A DNA stretch of 64,000 nucleotides from an uncultured Eubacterium sp. (GTDB lineage: Bacteria; Bacillota; Clostridia; Oscillospirales; Acutalibacteraceae), in the NCBI GenBank assembly GCA_934561395.1, contig CAKTGF010000001.1, positions 397,355-461,354 on the forward strand, given 5' to 3'. The translations under genes and the position numbers were made by a program. Under the pieces are notes generated by a model, which did no database searches, was not told the DNA's origin, and saw only the letters and a program-made list of their open reading frames with translations. Positions 1 to 8,299 of the stretch are shown here, piece after piece (the stretch's first letter is position 1; each line of letters begins with the position of its first letter).

Positions 1-560
1 CTTATTTTATAATGGAGTGATTTTGTAATAACGGGAAGAATTGCAAAATTGTAGGCGGTATGGCCCAAAAACTTGCATTTTGAGGCAATTTTTCTGCCCA
101 TGGTTTCAACAAGGGTATCTAACCCGTAGGACATAACATTAATGCATTTTTCGCCATTATAATCAATTAAATCAATGGGCACAATGTCATACTTAATGTT
201 GCCGTTATAAAAGCCAAAGGATTTAATTACATTTTCAACGTTAATCTTTTTTGTGCCGTAAATTTTTTTGGCAAAGTCATTGCCTGTGCCAAGCGGCAAA
301 ACAAGCATTGGGGTATCGGTGCCTGCAAGGCTGTTGGCAATTTCGTGCACGGTGCCGTCGCCGCCGCAGGACACAACAATGCAGTCACTGCCGTATTTTT
401 CGGCAGCCTCTGCGGCAATTCGCTTTGCGTCGCCGCTGCACTGTGTTTCCTCAATTATCATTTCATCATCAAGCCTGCGGAAGGTCGATTTTATTCTTAA
501 AACAATCTTTTCATTATCATCATTACCGGCTGTGGGATTAACAACAAAAACAAACTTCAT
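1..560 (-). CDS. Diacylglycerol/lipid kinase family protein, C-terminus cut by the window edge
   Basis: The reading frame starts at the ATG at 558-560 (MKFVFVVNPTAGN) and stays open to base 1, so about 186 N-terminal residues are present and the rest is off the window. The DAGK catalytic-domain signatures are clear: NPTAGN at the start, CGGDGTVHEIAN near residue 55 (the GGDGT nucleotide-binding motif) and LPLGTGNDFAK near residue 80. Members phosphorylate diacylglycerol or related lipids with ATP at the membrane. A GAGGAG ribosome binding site sits 6-7 bases before the ATG. It begins 24 bp after the galactokinase stop, so it is probably the last visible gene of the long minus-strand operon. 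Exact substrate cannot be told. Confidence 0.85.
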   Translation of the reverse strand, partial: MKFVFVVNPTAGNDDNEKIVLRIKSTFRRLDDEMIIEETQCSGDAKRIAAEAAEKYGSDCIVVSCGGDGTVHEIANSLAGTDTPMLVLPLGTGNDFAKKIYGTKKINVENVIKSFGFYNGNIKYDIVPIDLIDYNGEKCINVMSYGLDTLVETMGRKIASKCKFLGHTAYNFAILPVITKSLHYKI

Positions 561-584
561 TATTTTCTCCTCTTCTTATGTAAA

Positions 585-1859
585 TTAAATAATCCTTACT
601 CCGCCAACAGGGCGAATATTTAAAACATGGCAGGAGCCGTCGCCGAAAACGGAATCCATGGTGGTTTTAAACTGCTCTAACTTATCATTTTTTACAAATG
701 CTTGAATCGTTCCTGCAAATCCGCCGCCGTGAACCCTGTGGGCGTTGCCCTCAAGGGAATCGGCTATGCACAAAGCAAGTGAAAGCTTTTGCTCGGTTGG
801 GTTTGCCGGAGAATATACATTTTGATTATACATAAACGATGACAAACCTGACTGTGAAATAACAGACAAAAAACTGTCAAAATCGCCGTTTTCAAGGGCG
901 TTAACCGCATTTTCTACTCTGATATTTTCGTTAAAGAAATGAGAGGCTCTTAATATTGCCCTGTCGTTAACCTTGCCAACAAGGCTTGGAACAGCCGTCA
1001 AAAAGTCGCTGTATTCAATTTCACGCAAAACAGTTTTGCCCATTGCCTTGGCAACAGCCTCCATTTCGCCCCTTACAGCGGCATAATCGTCGGTTAAATC
1101 GCTGTGGTTACCATGGGTGTCAACAATGCAAAGGCTGTAGCCGGAGTTTGCAAAATCAAAATCTATTTTCTTAACAACGGGGCGTTCAACATCTTTAAAA
1201 TCAATTGTTACAAAAGCGCCAACGGATGAAGCCATTTGGTCTAAAAGGCCGCAGGGCTTGCCGAAAAATACATTTTCGCTGTATTGTGAAATTTTTGCAA
1301 TATCAACGGCGCTGATTTTTCCGTCATTAAAAAGATGTGAGAAAATTGTGCCCAAAAGCACCTCAAATGCGGCGGATGACGAAAGGCCCGAGCCACCCAT
1401 TACATCAGAGGTTGTGCAGGCGTCAAAGCCCGAAACCTTATAGCCCAAATTTTTAATACCGGCGGCAACACCCTGAACAAGAGTGGTAGAATTGCCGAAA
1501 TTATCAGGATTCGGCTGCAAATCATTAAGGTCAACAACATTCATTTTGTGACCCTTTGATTTAACCCGAACAATTCCGTCGTCATTTTTGCTTACAACGG
1601 CAATTGCGTCAAGATTAACGGAGGCTGCAAGCACCTTGCCGTTGTTATGGTCGGTATGGTTGCCGCAAATTTCCGTTCTGCCCGGTGCCGACATAATTGA
1701 AACCTCTCTGTCAAAGCCGAAAAGCTCGCCAAAAGTATTCAGCGCCTCAACATATCTTGGTTTTTGTTTTAAAACACCCTCGTCGGTAACATATACCGCC
1801 TTTAAGCTGCTGTCACAAGCGCCTGAATTAACGGCGTTTATAAGTTCTTTTACTTTCAT
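585..1859 (-). CDS. galK: Galactokinase (GHMP kinase)
   Basis: A 424-residue protein with the galactokinase signature GRTEICGNHTDHNNG around residues 60-75 (family consensus GRxNxIGEHTDY), the GHMP phosphate-binding loop VMGGSGLSSSAAF near residue 153, and the C-terminal VHGGGFAGTIQAF motif. Galactokinase phosphorylates galactose at C1 in the Leloir pathway. The usual GEHTDY is GNHTDH here, a form I associate with Clostridia homologues, so another sugar substrate is possible. The length is slightly above the usual 385-400 residues because of an N-terminal extension of about 40 residues. It follows the VTT gene by 12 bp, and no galT or galE is in the window. Confidence 0.85.
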   Translation of the reverse strand: MKVKELINAVNSGACDSSLKAVYVTDEGVLKQKPRYVEALNTFGELFGFDREVSIMSAPGRTEICGNHTDHNNGKVLAASVNLDAIAVVSKNDDGIVRVKSKGHKMNVVDLNDLQPNPDNFGNSTTLVQGVAAGIKNLGYKVSGFDACTTSDVMGGSGLSSSAAFEVLLGTIFSHLFNDGKISAVDIAKISQYSENVFFGKPCGLLDQMASSVGAFVTIDFKDVERPVVKKIDFDFANSGYSLCIVDTHGNHSDLTDDYAAVRGEMEAVAKAMGKTVLREIEYSDFLTAVPSLVGKVNDRAILRASHFFNENIRVENAVNALENGDFDSFLSVISQSGLSSFMYNQNVYSPANPTEQKLSLALCIADSLEGNAHRVHGGGFAGTIQAFVKNDKLEQFKTTMDSVFGDGSCHVLNIRPVGGVRII

Positions 1860-1871
1860 ACTTCTGCCCCT

Positions 1872-2642
1872 TTATAATACAATTTTATATTTTTCTTTTT
1901 CACTGTAAATCAGCAGTGTTTGGTTCATTTGATTTGACTTAACACCGTAATATACATTAAATATTAAGCTTGTTACGCCTGTAAAGCCAACAATTATCAT
2001 CAGCAAAATAATAAATGTGGGCGAAAACGGATTGGTAATTGCCGCACCCAGCTCAGTGTAAATATAAAGCCGTGGCGCAAAGCCCAAAAGGCTTAACAAG
2101 CAGTAATAAACAAAGTCATACCTCATTGAGCCGTAGTATTTTGAAACCATGCCCAATGGTATAACCGGAATCAACCTTGAAACCGCTAAAACATAGGGAT
2201 TGCCGTTGCCTTTAAATTGCAGCCAGTCACGGATAAAACGCATTTTTTTAATGTTCAGTATCATGCCTGCCCAGCCGCCGCCAATCCACATTCCTTCTAC
2301 AAATTTTACTATAAAGAAGAAAAGTATTCCCACAACATTAACTAAAATTGCACGGTTAAGGGGGAAAACCATACCCGAAATAACGCACAAAAAGCTGAAA
2401 GGTATGGGCAATTGGCACCTGGCAATGTAAAGGGCAAAAATGCAAACAAGTATTTCCCTTTCAGTGTCAAGATTTGCAACTGCATCATCAATTTTCTTAA
2501 GCAGCATAATGACGGTGTCGAACCTTGCTTCAAGTTTAACATGGTTAATAAGCACCACTATTAAAACCGACATAAACCCAAGAGTGATTAATGCAATTAT
2601 GCTTGATATTAAATTTGTTTGGTGGCGTTTAGCTTTCTTCAC
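1872..2642 (-). CDS. VTT-domain (TVP38/TMEM64, DedA-like) membrane protein
   Basis: About 256 residues with five to six hydrophobic segments and the VTT-family core SRLIPVIPLGMVSKYYGS followed by a second half-helix SLLGFAPRLYIY. VTT/DedA proteins are reentrant-loop membrane proteins linked to lipid scrambling and envelope homeostasis; the specific role is unknown. The longest frame begins at a TTG (2657), but the GTG at 2642 (MKKAKRHQTN) has a GGAGG eight bases upstream and is preferred. It lies 32 bp after pheA, between aromatic biosynthesis and galactokinase, with which it shows no obvious functional link. Confidence 0.7.
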   Translation of the reverse strand: MKKAKRHQTNLISSIIALITLGFMSVLIVVLINHVKLEARFDTVIMLLKKIDDAVANLDTEREILVCIFALYIARCQLPIPFSFLCVISGMVFPLNRAILVNVVGILFFFIVKFVEGMWIGGGWAGMILNIKKMRFIRDWLQFKGNGNPYVLAVSRLIPVIPLGMVSKYYGSMRYDFVYYCLLSLLGFAPRLYIYTELGAAITNPFSPTFIILLMIIVGFTGVTSLIFNVYYGVKSNQMNQTLLIYSEKEKYKIVL

Positions 2643-2674
2643 ACGCACCACCTCCAAATTAATTATTAGTTATT

Positions 2675-3811
2675 TTACTGCTTTGCCTCATAATAATTGC
2701 CAAGGAATGTAAACTCCGGCAATTCGTCAGACAGGGCGCACAGCAAATCAACCGTTGACTCGTCATATACCGAGCCCATAATGTCAACATAAAAATAGTA
2801 ATCAAATTTTCCGTTGGCAACAGGCCTTGATTCAAGTTTTGTAAGGTTAAGTCCTGCCATTGAAAATCTGCCCAAAACTCTGTAAAGAGAGCCTGTTCTG
2901 TGAGGCGCCGAGAAAATCAGCGAAATTTTAGACGCATCATCGTCAATAACAAGTTCCTTAGAAATTACTATGAATCTTGTTGTGTTATTAGTAACATTCT
3001 GTATGTCCTTTTTCAAAATTTTAAGGCCATATTTTTTAGCTGCATCCTCAGAACAAATTGCGGCAATGTTATTTTTGTCGCTTTCGCTGACAAATTTTGC
3101 CGCCGCAGCGGTATTGTTAAAGTTGATGCCTGTAAAATCAAAATTCTTTAAGAAAATATTGCATTGGCTCAAGGCCTGAGGGTGTGAATACACATTTTCA
3201 ATATCCTTATAATCGGAGCTCGGCTTTGCACAAAGGCAGTGGCTGATTTTTAAATCATAAGCGCCGATTATGTAAAAACGGTATTTCATCAGCAAATCGT
3301 AGGATTCGTGCACCGAGCCTGCGGTGGAATTTTCAACGGGAATAATGCCAAAGCGTGCCTTTCCCTGATTTACGGCCTCAAAAACATCCTCAAACTGCTT
3401 GTGGAAAATTATCGGCGAATCAGGGAACATTGCCTTGCCTGCCTTGCCGCTGTATGCGCCATCAACACCCTGGCATGCAATGGGCATGCCGTTTGCCGTA
3501 AGGCTCTTGTTGTGAATGGCGTTTGTAATTGAACTGCGCAGTTGAGCGCCGCCGCCGATTAACTTGTGCTGGAGCGCCCTTGATGCCTCCATAATAGTGG
3601 CAAAAACGCTTTTTAGGGCTGTGCCCTGCTCTCCGCCCTTTTCTTCTACATTTTCAAGAATTTGGTTTTCTCTTTCAACATTAAGAACGGGCATATTGCG
3701 CTGTATTTTATACTGTGCAACCTGCTTTGAAAGTTCCATTCTCTGTGTTAAAAGGGGGATTAGCTGATTGTCGATTTTATCAATCTCATCCCTGATTTCA
3801 GTAAGCTCCAT
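2675..3811 (-). CDS. pheA: Bifunctional chorismate mutase / prephenate dehydratase
   Basis: 378 residues in three parts. An AroQ-type chorismate mutase covers residues 1-85 (MELTEIRDEIDKIDNQLIPL, then RMELSKQVAQYK). Prephenate dehydratase covers about 105-290, with VENSTAGSVHESYDLL and the catalytic-site NTTRFIVIS motif. A C-terminal ACT regulatory domain follows, with SLYRVLGRF and the phenylalanine-binding motif LESRP. It turns chorismate into phenylpyruvate. The ACT domain implies allosteric feedback by phenylalanine, as known for the family. It follows aroC by 28 bp in the aromatic operon. Its ribosome binding site is weak (GGATAA), so translational coupling is plausible. Confidence 0.93.
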   Translation of the reverse strand: MELTEIRDEIDKIDNQLIPLLTQRMELSKQVAQYKIQRNMPVLNVERENQILENVEEKGGEQGTALKSVFATIMEASRALQHKLIGGGAQLRSSITNAIHNKSLTANGMPIACQGVDGAYSGKAGKAMFPDSPIIFHKQFEDVFEAVNQGKARFGIIPVENSTAGSVHESYDLLMKYRFYIIGAYDLKISHCLCAKPSSDYKDIENVYSHPQALSQCNIFLKNFDFTGINFNNTAAAAKFVSESDKNNIAAICSEDAAKKYGLKILKKDIQNVTNNTTRFIVISKELVIDDDASKISLIFSAPHRTGSLYRVLGRFSMAGLNLTKLESRPVANGKFDYYFYVDIMGSVYDESTVDLLCALSDELPEFTFLGNYYEAKQ

Positions 3812-3839
3812 TTATATTATTATCCTTTATTCTCCAAAT

Positions 3840-4913
3840 TTACATCATCAAATCCATAATACCCAAGGCAACTGCCGCCTCAATTACCGGCACCGCACGG
3901 GGTGCAATGCAGGGGTCGTGCCTGCCGTTAATAACAAGCTCCTCATTTTCCATAGTCTGAAGGTTAACGCTTTTTTGCGGCTTTGAAATTGACGGAGTGG
4001 GCTTAATTGCAACAGAAAGTACAATCGGTGCCCCGGTGGTCATTCCGCCCAAAACGCCGCCGTTGTTGTTTGTAAGAGTGGTTACCCTGTTATCCTTAAT
4101 TTCGTAAGGGTCGTTAACCTGTGCGGCGTTGGCAGATGCAAAATCAAAGCCAAGCCCAAACTGAACTCCCTTAACTGCCGGAACGCCGAACAAAATGCTT
4201 GCCAGCCTGCTCTCAACGGTGTCGAACATATTACCGCCTACACCCACGGGAAGCCCTATAACGGCACATTCTATTGCGCCGCCCACGCTGTTTTGCTCAA
4301 GCCTGTATTTTTCAATTTCGTCACGCATTTTAAGCTCTGCATCGTTGCTGATGGTTGAAAAACTTTTAGCCGAAAGTTCCTTCAGCAGCTCCCTTGAAAT
4401 ATTGTTCATATCAAAGCATTCGTCAAAAACAGAGCCTATTTGTTTTAAATGTGCGCCGATATAAATGCCCTTTTGCTCCAAAAACTGCTTTGCAACGCCC
4501 CCTGCAAACACAATGGGCGCTGTGAGCCTGCCGCTGAAATGGCCTCCACCACGAATATCGTTAAAACCGTTATATTTTACATAAGCCGGATAATCGCTGT
4601 GGCTGGGGCGTGGAACAGTCATTAAATTGCTGTAATCGCCGCTGTTGGTGTTGGTGTTTTCAATTATCATGGCAAGGGGTGCGCCGGTTGTTGTGCCGTT
4701 TAAAACCCCTGACAGAATTTTGGGAATATCCTTTTCAAGCCTTGGGGTAGCAAACTTATCCTTGCCCGGTGCCCTGCGTGCCATATCCTTATATATTTTA
4801 TCCATATCAAGCTTAATTCCTGCGGGCAAGCCGTCAATAACACATCCGATTGCCTCGCCGTGGCTTTCGCCAAAAACGGAAAGCTTAATATTATTACAAA
4901 TCACAGATGACAT
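3840..4913 (-). CDS. aroC: Chorismate synthase
   Basis: 357 residues, normal for the family. Chorismate synthase signatures are present: GESHGEAIGCVIDGLPAG near the N-terminus, RRAPGKDKFATPR, GGHFSGRLTAPIVFAGG in the middle, and NNNGGVLGGMTTGAP and GRHDPCIAPRAVPVIEA near the end. The enzyme makes chorismate from 5-enolpyruvylshikimate-3-phosphate using reduced FMN. Its start lies inside the end of aroA (20 bp overlap) with an AGGAGG site just upstream, so the two are translated in tandem. Product feeds pheA and tyrA in the same operon. Confidence 0.95.
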   Translation of the reverse strand: MSSVICNNIKLSVFGESHGEAIGCVIDGLPAGIKLDMDKIYKDMARRAPGKDKFATPRLEKDIPKILSGVLNGTTTGAPLAMIIENTNTNSGDYSNLMTVPRPSHSDYPAYVKYNGFNDIRGGGHFSGRLTAPIVFAGGVAKQFLEQKGIYIGAHLKQIGSVFDECFDMNNISRELLKELSAKSFSTISNDAELKMRDEIEKYRLEQNSVGGAIECAVIGLPVGVGGNMFDTVESRLASILFGVPAVKGVQFGLGFDFASANAAQVNDPYEIKDNRVTTLTNNNGGVLGGMTTGAPIVLSVAIKPTPSISKPQKSVNLQTMENEELVINGRHDPCIAPRAVPVIEAAVALGIMDLMM

Positions 4914-6105
4914 CTGCTTTTCCTCCTAAGGAATTATAATCATCAAAAAATGTGGGGTAGGTTTTGTTAATGCTTTGAGCGTCGGTAATAATTGTTTTCC
5001 CCTGCGCTTCAAGAGCTGCAACACTGAATGCCATTGGTATTCTGTGGTCGTTAAAGCCCAAAAGCTCCGCTCCCCTTGCTCCGCCGCCGGCGATAACCAT
5101 TCCGTCGGGCTTTTCTTCAACATTAACGCCCATTCTTTTAAGGTTGGTTACAACGCTTTCGATTCGGTCGGATTCCTTTAAGCGCAGCCTTTCGCCGCCC
5201 CTGATAACCGTTGTACCCTGTGCAAAAGCAGCGGCAACCGCCAGCGAGGGCACGGTGTCGGGAATATCGCTCACATCAATATCAATACCTTTAAGGCTTG
5301 ATTTTTTACAGCGAATTTCATTTTCGCTAATTTCAATATCTGCGCCGAATTGCTTTAGGGCGTCAACAATTTTTTTGTCGCCCTGGGCAGAATTAAGGTC
5401 AAGCCCCTTTAATGTTATATCGCCGTTGATTGCGCCTGCCACCAGGAAAAATGCCGCCTGTGACCAATCCGACTCCACAGTGTAATCACGGGTAATATAT
5501 TTTTGGTTGCCCCTTACAAAATAGCCGTAGGGCTTTTCTTCAACCGTAACGCCGAAATCGCCCATAACCTTAATTGTCATATCAACATAGGGCTTTGATT
5601 GCAGCTGGGTGGTTAAAACAATTTTACTGTCCCCATCAAGTATAGGCAGTGCCAAAAGCAGGCCTGTTATGTATTGCGAGCTTATATTGCCGGCTATTTC
5701 AAATGTGCCGGGCGTGAGCTTTCCCTCAATGGTTAAAGGTATTTTACCGTCTGCTGCGGTGCATTTTACACCGTGCTCGGGCAAAAGCCTTAAATAATCT
5801 GTAATAGGTCTTTCAGGCAGCCTGCCCCTACCCACAAAGGTGCAGCTTTTACCGAGTGCTGCCGCAACGGGTATCATAAATCGCAGGGTGTTGCCTGATT
5901 CTATGCAGTCAACAATGCTTTCGTCCGCCTTAAGCGAAGCGATAACCTGCTGCATTGCCTGCATGTCGTTTGATGAAATAATCGGGCTAACCTTGCCGCC
6001 CCCTGCCAAAAAAGAGCATACAAGCGCCCTGTGTGCAGCAGATTTTGACGGTGGAACGGTTATTTCGCCCCTTAGTATTGAGTTTTGTATTTTTACAATG
6101 CTCAT
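4894..6105 (-). CDS. aroA: 3-phosphoshikimate 1-carboxyvinyltransferase (EPSP synthase)
   Basis: 403 residues, slightly shorter than the usual 425-430. EPSP synthase landmarks: PPSKSAAHRALV near residue 17, ESGNTLRFMIPVAA near 88, GNISSQYITG near 139, RLKESDRIE near 310 and DHRIPMAFSVAALE near 349. It joins shikimate-3-phosphate and phosphoenolpyruvate. The second motif reads SGNTLRF where many enzymes have SGTTxR. The ATG lies 1 bp from the aroB stop, so coupling to aroB is expected; the ribosome binding site is weak. Confidence 0.93.
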   Translation of the reverse strand: MSIVKIQNSILRGEITVPPSKSAAHRALVCSFLAGGGKVSPIISSNDMQAMQQVIASLKADESIVDCIESGNTLRFMIPVAAALGKSCTFVGRGRLPERPITDYLRLLPEHGVKCTAADGKIPLTIEGKLTPGTFEIAGNISSQYITGLLLALPILDGDSKIVLTTQLQSKPYVDMTIKVMGDFGVTVEEKPYGYFVRGNQKYITRDYTVESDWSQAAFFLVAGAINGDITLKGLDLNSAQGDKKIVDALKQFGADIEISENEIRCKKSSLKGIDIDVSDIPDTVPSLAVAAAFAQGTTVIRGGERLRLKESDRIESVVTNLKRMGVNVEEKPDGMVIAGGGARGAELLGFNDHRIPMAFSVAALEAQGKTIITDAQSINKTYPTFFDDYNSLGGKADVICDL

Positions 6106-6106
6106 A

Positions 6107-7159
6107 TTATTTTAATCCAAAAAAGCTTGGAATATCCTCATACTTAATTTTTTGATTGTAGCCCTCGCCGATTGAGTGAATAAGGGTAAAGTTGATAGAA
6201 TCGGAGGTGCGCTTTTTGTCTGCGTTCATGGCTGCAATTATGCTTTCAAGGCTGTGCTCATCCTCAGTCCTTAATTTATATTTAAGCAGAACCTTGGCAA
6301 TCCTGTCAGCTGTGCCCTTTTGGGTTACGCCGTTTTTCTCCCCTGCCTTTGATATAAGCACCATGCCTATACCCACCGCCTCACCGTGGGAAATGGTGGT
6401 AAAGCCGTGGAGCTTTTCAATTGCGTGGCCCCCGGTGTGACCAAAATTAAGCAGCGCCCTTTCGCCGTGCTCTCTTTCGTCACGCTCAACAACCCCTGCC
6501 TTAAGCAAATCACATTCGTAAATTATATCGTCTATAATGTCGTGAGCGTCGTTATTTTCGATTTTTTCAAAAAGTGAGGCACTCTTTATACAACCCATTT
6601 TAATTGCCTCGGCAAGGCCGTCTGAAAAATAATGGGGCGGCAGAGTGTTAAGTGTGTTTGTGTCTATCAAAACCAAAATCGGCTGGTGGAATGCGCCGCA
6701 CAAATTTTTGCCCTGGGGCAAATCAACAGCGGTTTTGCCGCCAACGGATGAATCCACCTGAGCCAAAAGTGAGGTGGGAATTTGCACAAATTCTATTCCC
6801 CTTAAAAATATTGCCGCAGCAAAGCCTGCCATATCACCGCAAACGCCGCCGCCCAAAGCAACAACAAGGTCTGAACGCACAAATTCGTTTTCTGCCATAA
6901 ATTCAACCATTGAAATAACGGTTGCCGTGGTTTTTGAACCCTCGCCGGCTTTGAAAACATATTCGTAAACTTTGTAGCCCTCTGCCTCAAGGGACTGCTT
7001 AACGGTATTGCCATAAATGGGGTAAATGTTTGTATCGCTGATTAGGCAAATCTTTTTGGCGTTGCTGACCTTTTTTATATATTCTCCGCAGTGGGGTAAA
7101 ATGCCCTTTTCAATAAGTATTTCATAGCCCTTTCCTGCGTTTACCTTAAGATTTTTCAT
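6107..7159 (-). CDS. aroB: 3-dehydroquinate synthase
   Basis: 350 residues with the NAD-binding and active-site motifs of dehydroquinate synthases: LVVALGGGVCGDMAGFAAA near residue 98, QIPTSLLAQVDSSVGGKTAV near 126, GLAEAIKMGCIK near 175 and LNFGHTGGHAIEKL near 237 (metal-binding histidines). It converts DAHP to 3-dehydroquinate, the first cyclic intermediate of the shikimate pathway. The start codon overlaps the tyrA stop (TAATG). DAHP synthase, aroD, aroE and aroK are not in the window. Confidence 0.95.
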   Translation of the reverse strand: MKNLKVNAGKGYEILIEKGILPHCGEYIKKVSNAKKICLISDTNIYPIYGNTVKQSLEAEGYKVYEYVFKAGEGSKTTATVISMVEFMAENEFVRSDLVVALGGGVCGDMAGFAAAIFLRGIEFVQIPTSLLAQVDSSVGGKTAVDLPQGKNLCGAFHQPILVLIDTNTLNTLPPHYFSDGLAEAIKMGCIKSASLFEKIENNDAHDIIDDIIYECDLLKAGVVERDEREHGERALLNFGHTGGHAIEKLHGFTTISHGEAVGIGMVLISKAGEKNGVTQKGTADRIAKVLLKYKLRTEDEHSLESIIAAMNADKKRTSDSINFTLIHSIGEGYNQKIKYEDIPSFFGLK

Positions 7160-7986
7160 TATCCGATTTCTTCCTTAATTTTGTTAGCTTGATTCATTAA
7201 TTTTTTCAATTCCTCTGTATCCTCATTAATGATATTGTACTTAAATTTCATCAGGTTGGAAACAAGATCGTCTATTTCGTCAACAAGGGGCTGCTTATTG
7301 TCAATGAACAAATCTGCCCACATATCTGCGTTAATTCGTGCCACACGGCTTACATCACGGTATGAGCCTGCGCTGTATCCCGAGTGCATTGGTGCCAAAG
7401 GCGAAAGCACATAGGAGCATGCAAGCACATGAGCAATTTGCGATGTGAAAGCAATCATTTCATCATGGTGCTCCGGTGTTGTAACAACGGTTCTTGCAAA
7501 GCCCATACCCTCTGCCATACCCACAAGGGCGTCGCTCTTATTTTTAGGTGTGGTGTCATAAGGGGTGCAAATAAAGCTTGCGGTGTCAAACAAATTGTCA
7601 AGGCTGTTGTCATAGCCCCCAACCTCACGGCCTGCCATTGGGTGTGCGCCGATAAAATAGAAGGGTAAATCATATTGCTCAAGCTCACGGCAGATTTTTG
7701 TTTTAATACCGCAGGAATCAGTAACGATAGAGTCCTCCTTAAATTCATCCTTGTGTTCAAGAATAAAGGGGACTATTGCCTGTGGATAAAAATTTATAAT
7801 TGTTATATCCGCTTGGGGGATAAGGTCGCAAAGCTCGCCGGTTTCGTCAATAGCGCCGTCCCGCAAGGCCTTATCGGTAACGGATTTTGTTCTGTTCCAG
7901 CCCAAAACCCTGTGTTCGGTGTTTTTTTTAAGTTGCTTGGCAAGGCTGCCGCCGATTAAGCCAAGGCCGCAAATTAAAATGTTCAT
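7159..7986 (-). CDS. tyrA: Prephenate dehydrogenase
   Basis: About 275 residues. A Rossmann motif GLGLIGGSLAKQLKK starts at residue 7 and the substrate-site motif GAHPMAGREVGGYDNS is near residue 120, as in TyrA dehydrogenases that oxidise prephenate to 4-hydroxyphenylpyruvate. A longer frame opens at 8049, but the ATG at 7986 (MNILICGLGLIGG) begins right at the fold and has GGAAAG upstream, so I use it. No ACT domain is seen. It is the first gene of the aromatic operon, behind a TTGACT/TATTAT promoter. Confidence 0.9.
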   Translation of the reverse strand: MNILICGLGLIGGSLAKQLKKNTEHRVLGWNRTKSVTDKALRDGAIDETGELCDLIPQADITIINFYPQAIVPFILEHKDEFKEDSIVTDSCGIKTKICRELEQYDLPFYFIGAHPMAGREVGGYDNSLDNLFDTASFICTPYDTTPKNKSDALVGMAEGMGFARTVVTTPEHHDEMIAFTSQIAHVLACSYVLSPLAPMHSGYSAGSYRDVSRVARINADMWADLFIDNKQPLVDEIDDLVSNLMKFKYNIINEDTEELKKLMNQANKIKEEIG

Positions 7987-8020
7987 CTGTCTTTCCGTTC
8001 CTACATAAAAATACATATTA

Positions 8021-8049
8021 ATAATAATATATAAATTACTACAAGTCAA
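8021..8049 (-). promoter_or_regulatory. Sigma-A-type promoter of the aromatic amino acid operon
   Basis: On the minus strand TTGACT (8044-8049) is separated by 17 bases from TATTAT (8021-8026). The predicted start of transcription is about 25 bases before the tyrA ATG. No T-box or leader peptide is visible between them, so the operon does not appear to be controlled by RNA attenuation here. Confidence 0.6.
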
Positions 8050-8082
8050 ATCAAATAAGAATTTGTTACATTTATTTAATTT

Positions 8083-8118
8083 TTACAAAAAAGACGGCAT
8101 GCTTTCGCATACCGTCTT
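8083..8118 (-). terminator. Intrinsic terminator after the secreted-protein/small-peptide unit
   Basis: A 12-bp stem (AAGACGGTATGC pairing with GCATGCCGTCTT, loop GAAA) is followed on the minus strand by six T residues. It ends the transcript carrying the 1573-residue protein and the 50-residue peptide. Confidence 0.85.
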
Positions 8119-8133
8119 AAAAACTTTTTTGAT

Positions 8134-8286
8134 TTATCCAAAAATATCGTACTTATCGTCGTTATCAAGTCCGTTATCCTTGTTTGAATCATTTCCTTCG
8201 GGGTCTGAGGTGTCAAGAGTGTGAACACTTTGAAAGTATTTATACTCTCTCACTTCAATCTCCGGCTGTGAATACATCTTTTTCAT
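8134..8286 (-). CDS. 50-residue acidic small protein, function unknown
   Basis: A 51-codon ORF starts at the ATG 8284-8286, with an excellent AAGGAGGG site upstream, only 14 bp after the stop of the huge secreted-protein gene. The N-terminus MKKMYSQPEIEVREYKYF is basic/amphipathic. The C-terminal half is rich in Asp, Asn, Ser and Gly (SDPEGNDSNKDNG, LDNDDKYDIFG). The pattern MKK-x-Y-x-x-P-E-(I/V)-E is one I recall from small unannotated peptides of gut Clostridia. No signal peptide, Cys or transmembrane segment. It might be a regulator, a secreted/modified peptide precursor or a partner of the upstream protein; I do not know which. Confidence 0.65.
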   Translation of the reverse strand: MKKMYSQPEIEVREYKYFQSVHTLDTSDPEGNDSNKDNGLDNDDKYDIFG

Positions 8287-8299
8287 TTACCGTCCCTCC

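Noticed and set aside
227..588. Small plus- and minus-strand ORFs at the left edge
   Set aside because: They lie across the lipid kinase frame, which has clear GGDGT and GTGNDF motifs; the others resemble no family.
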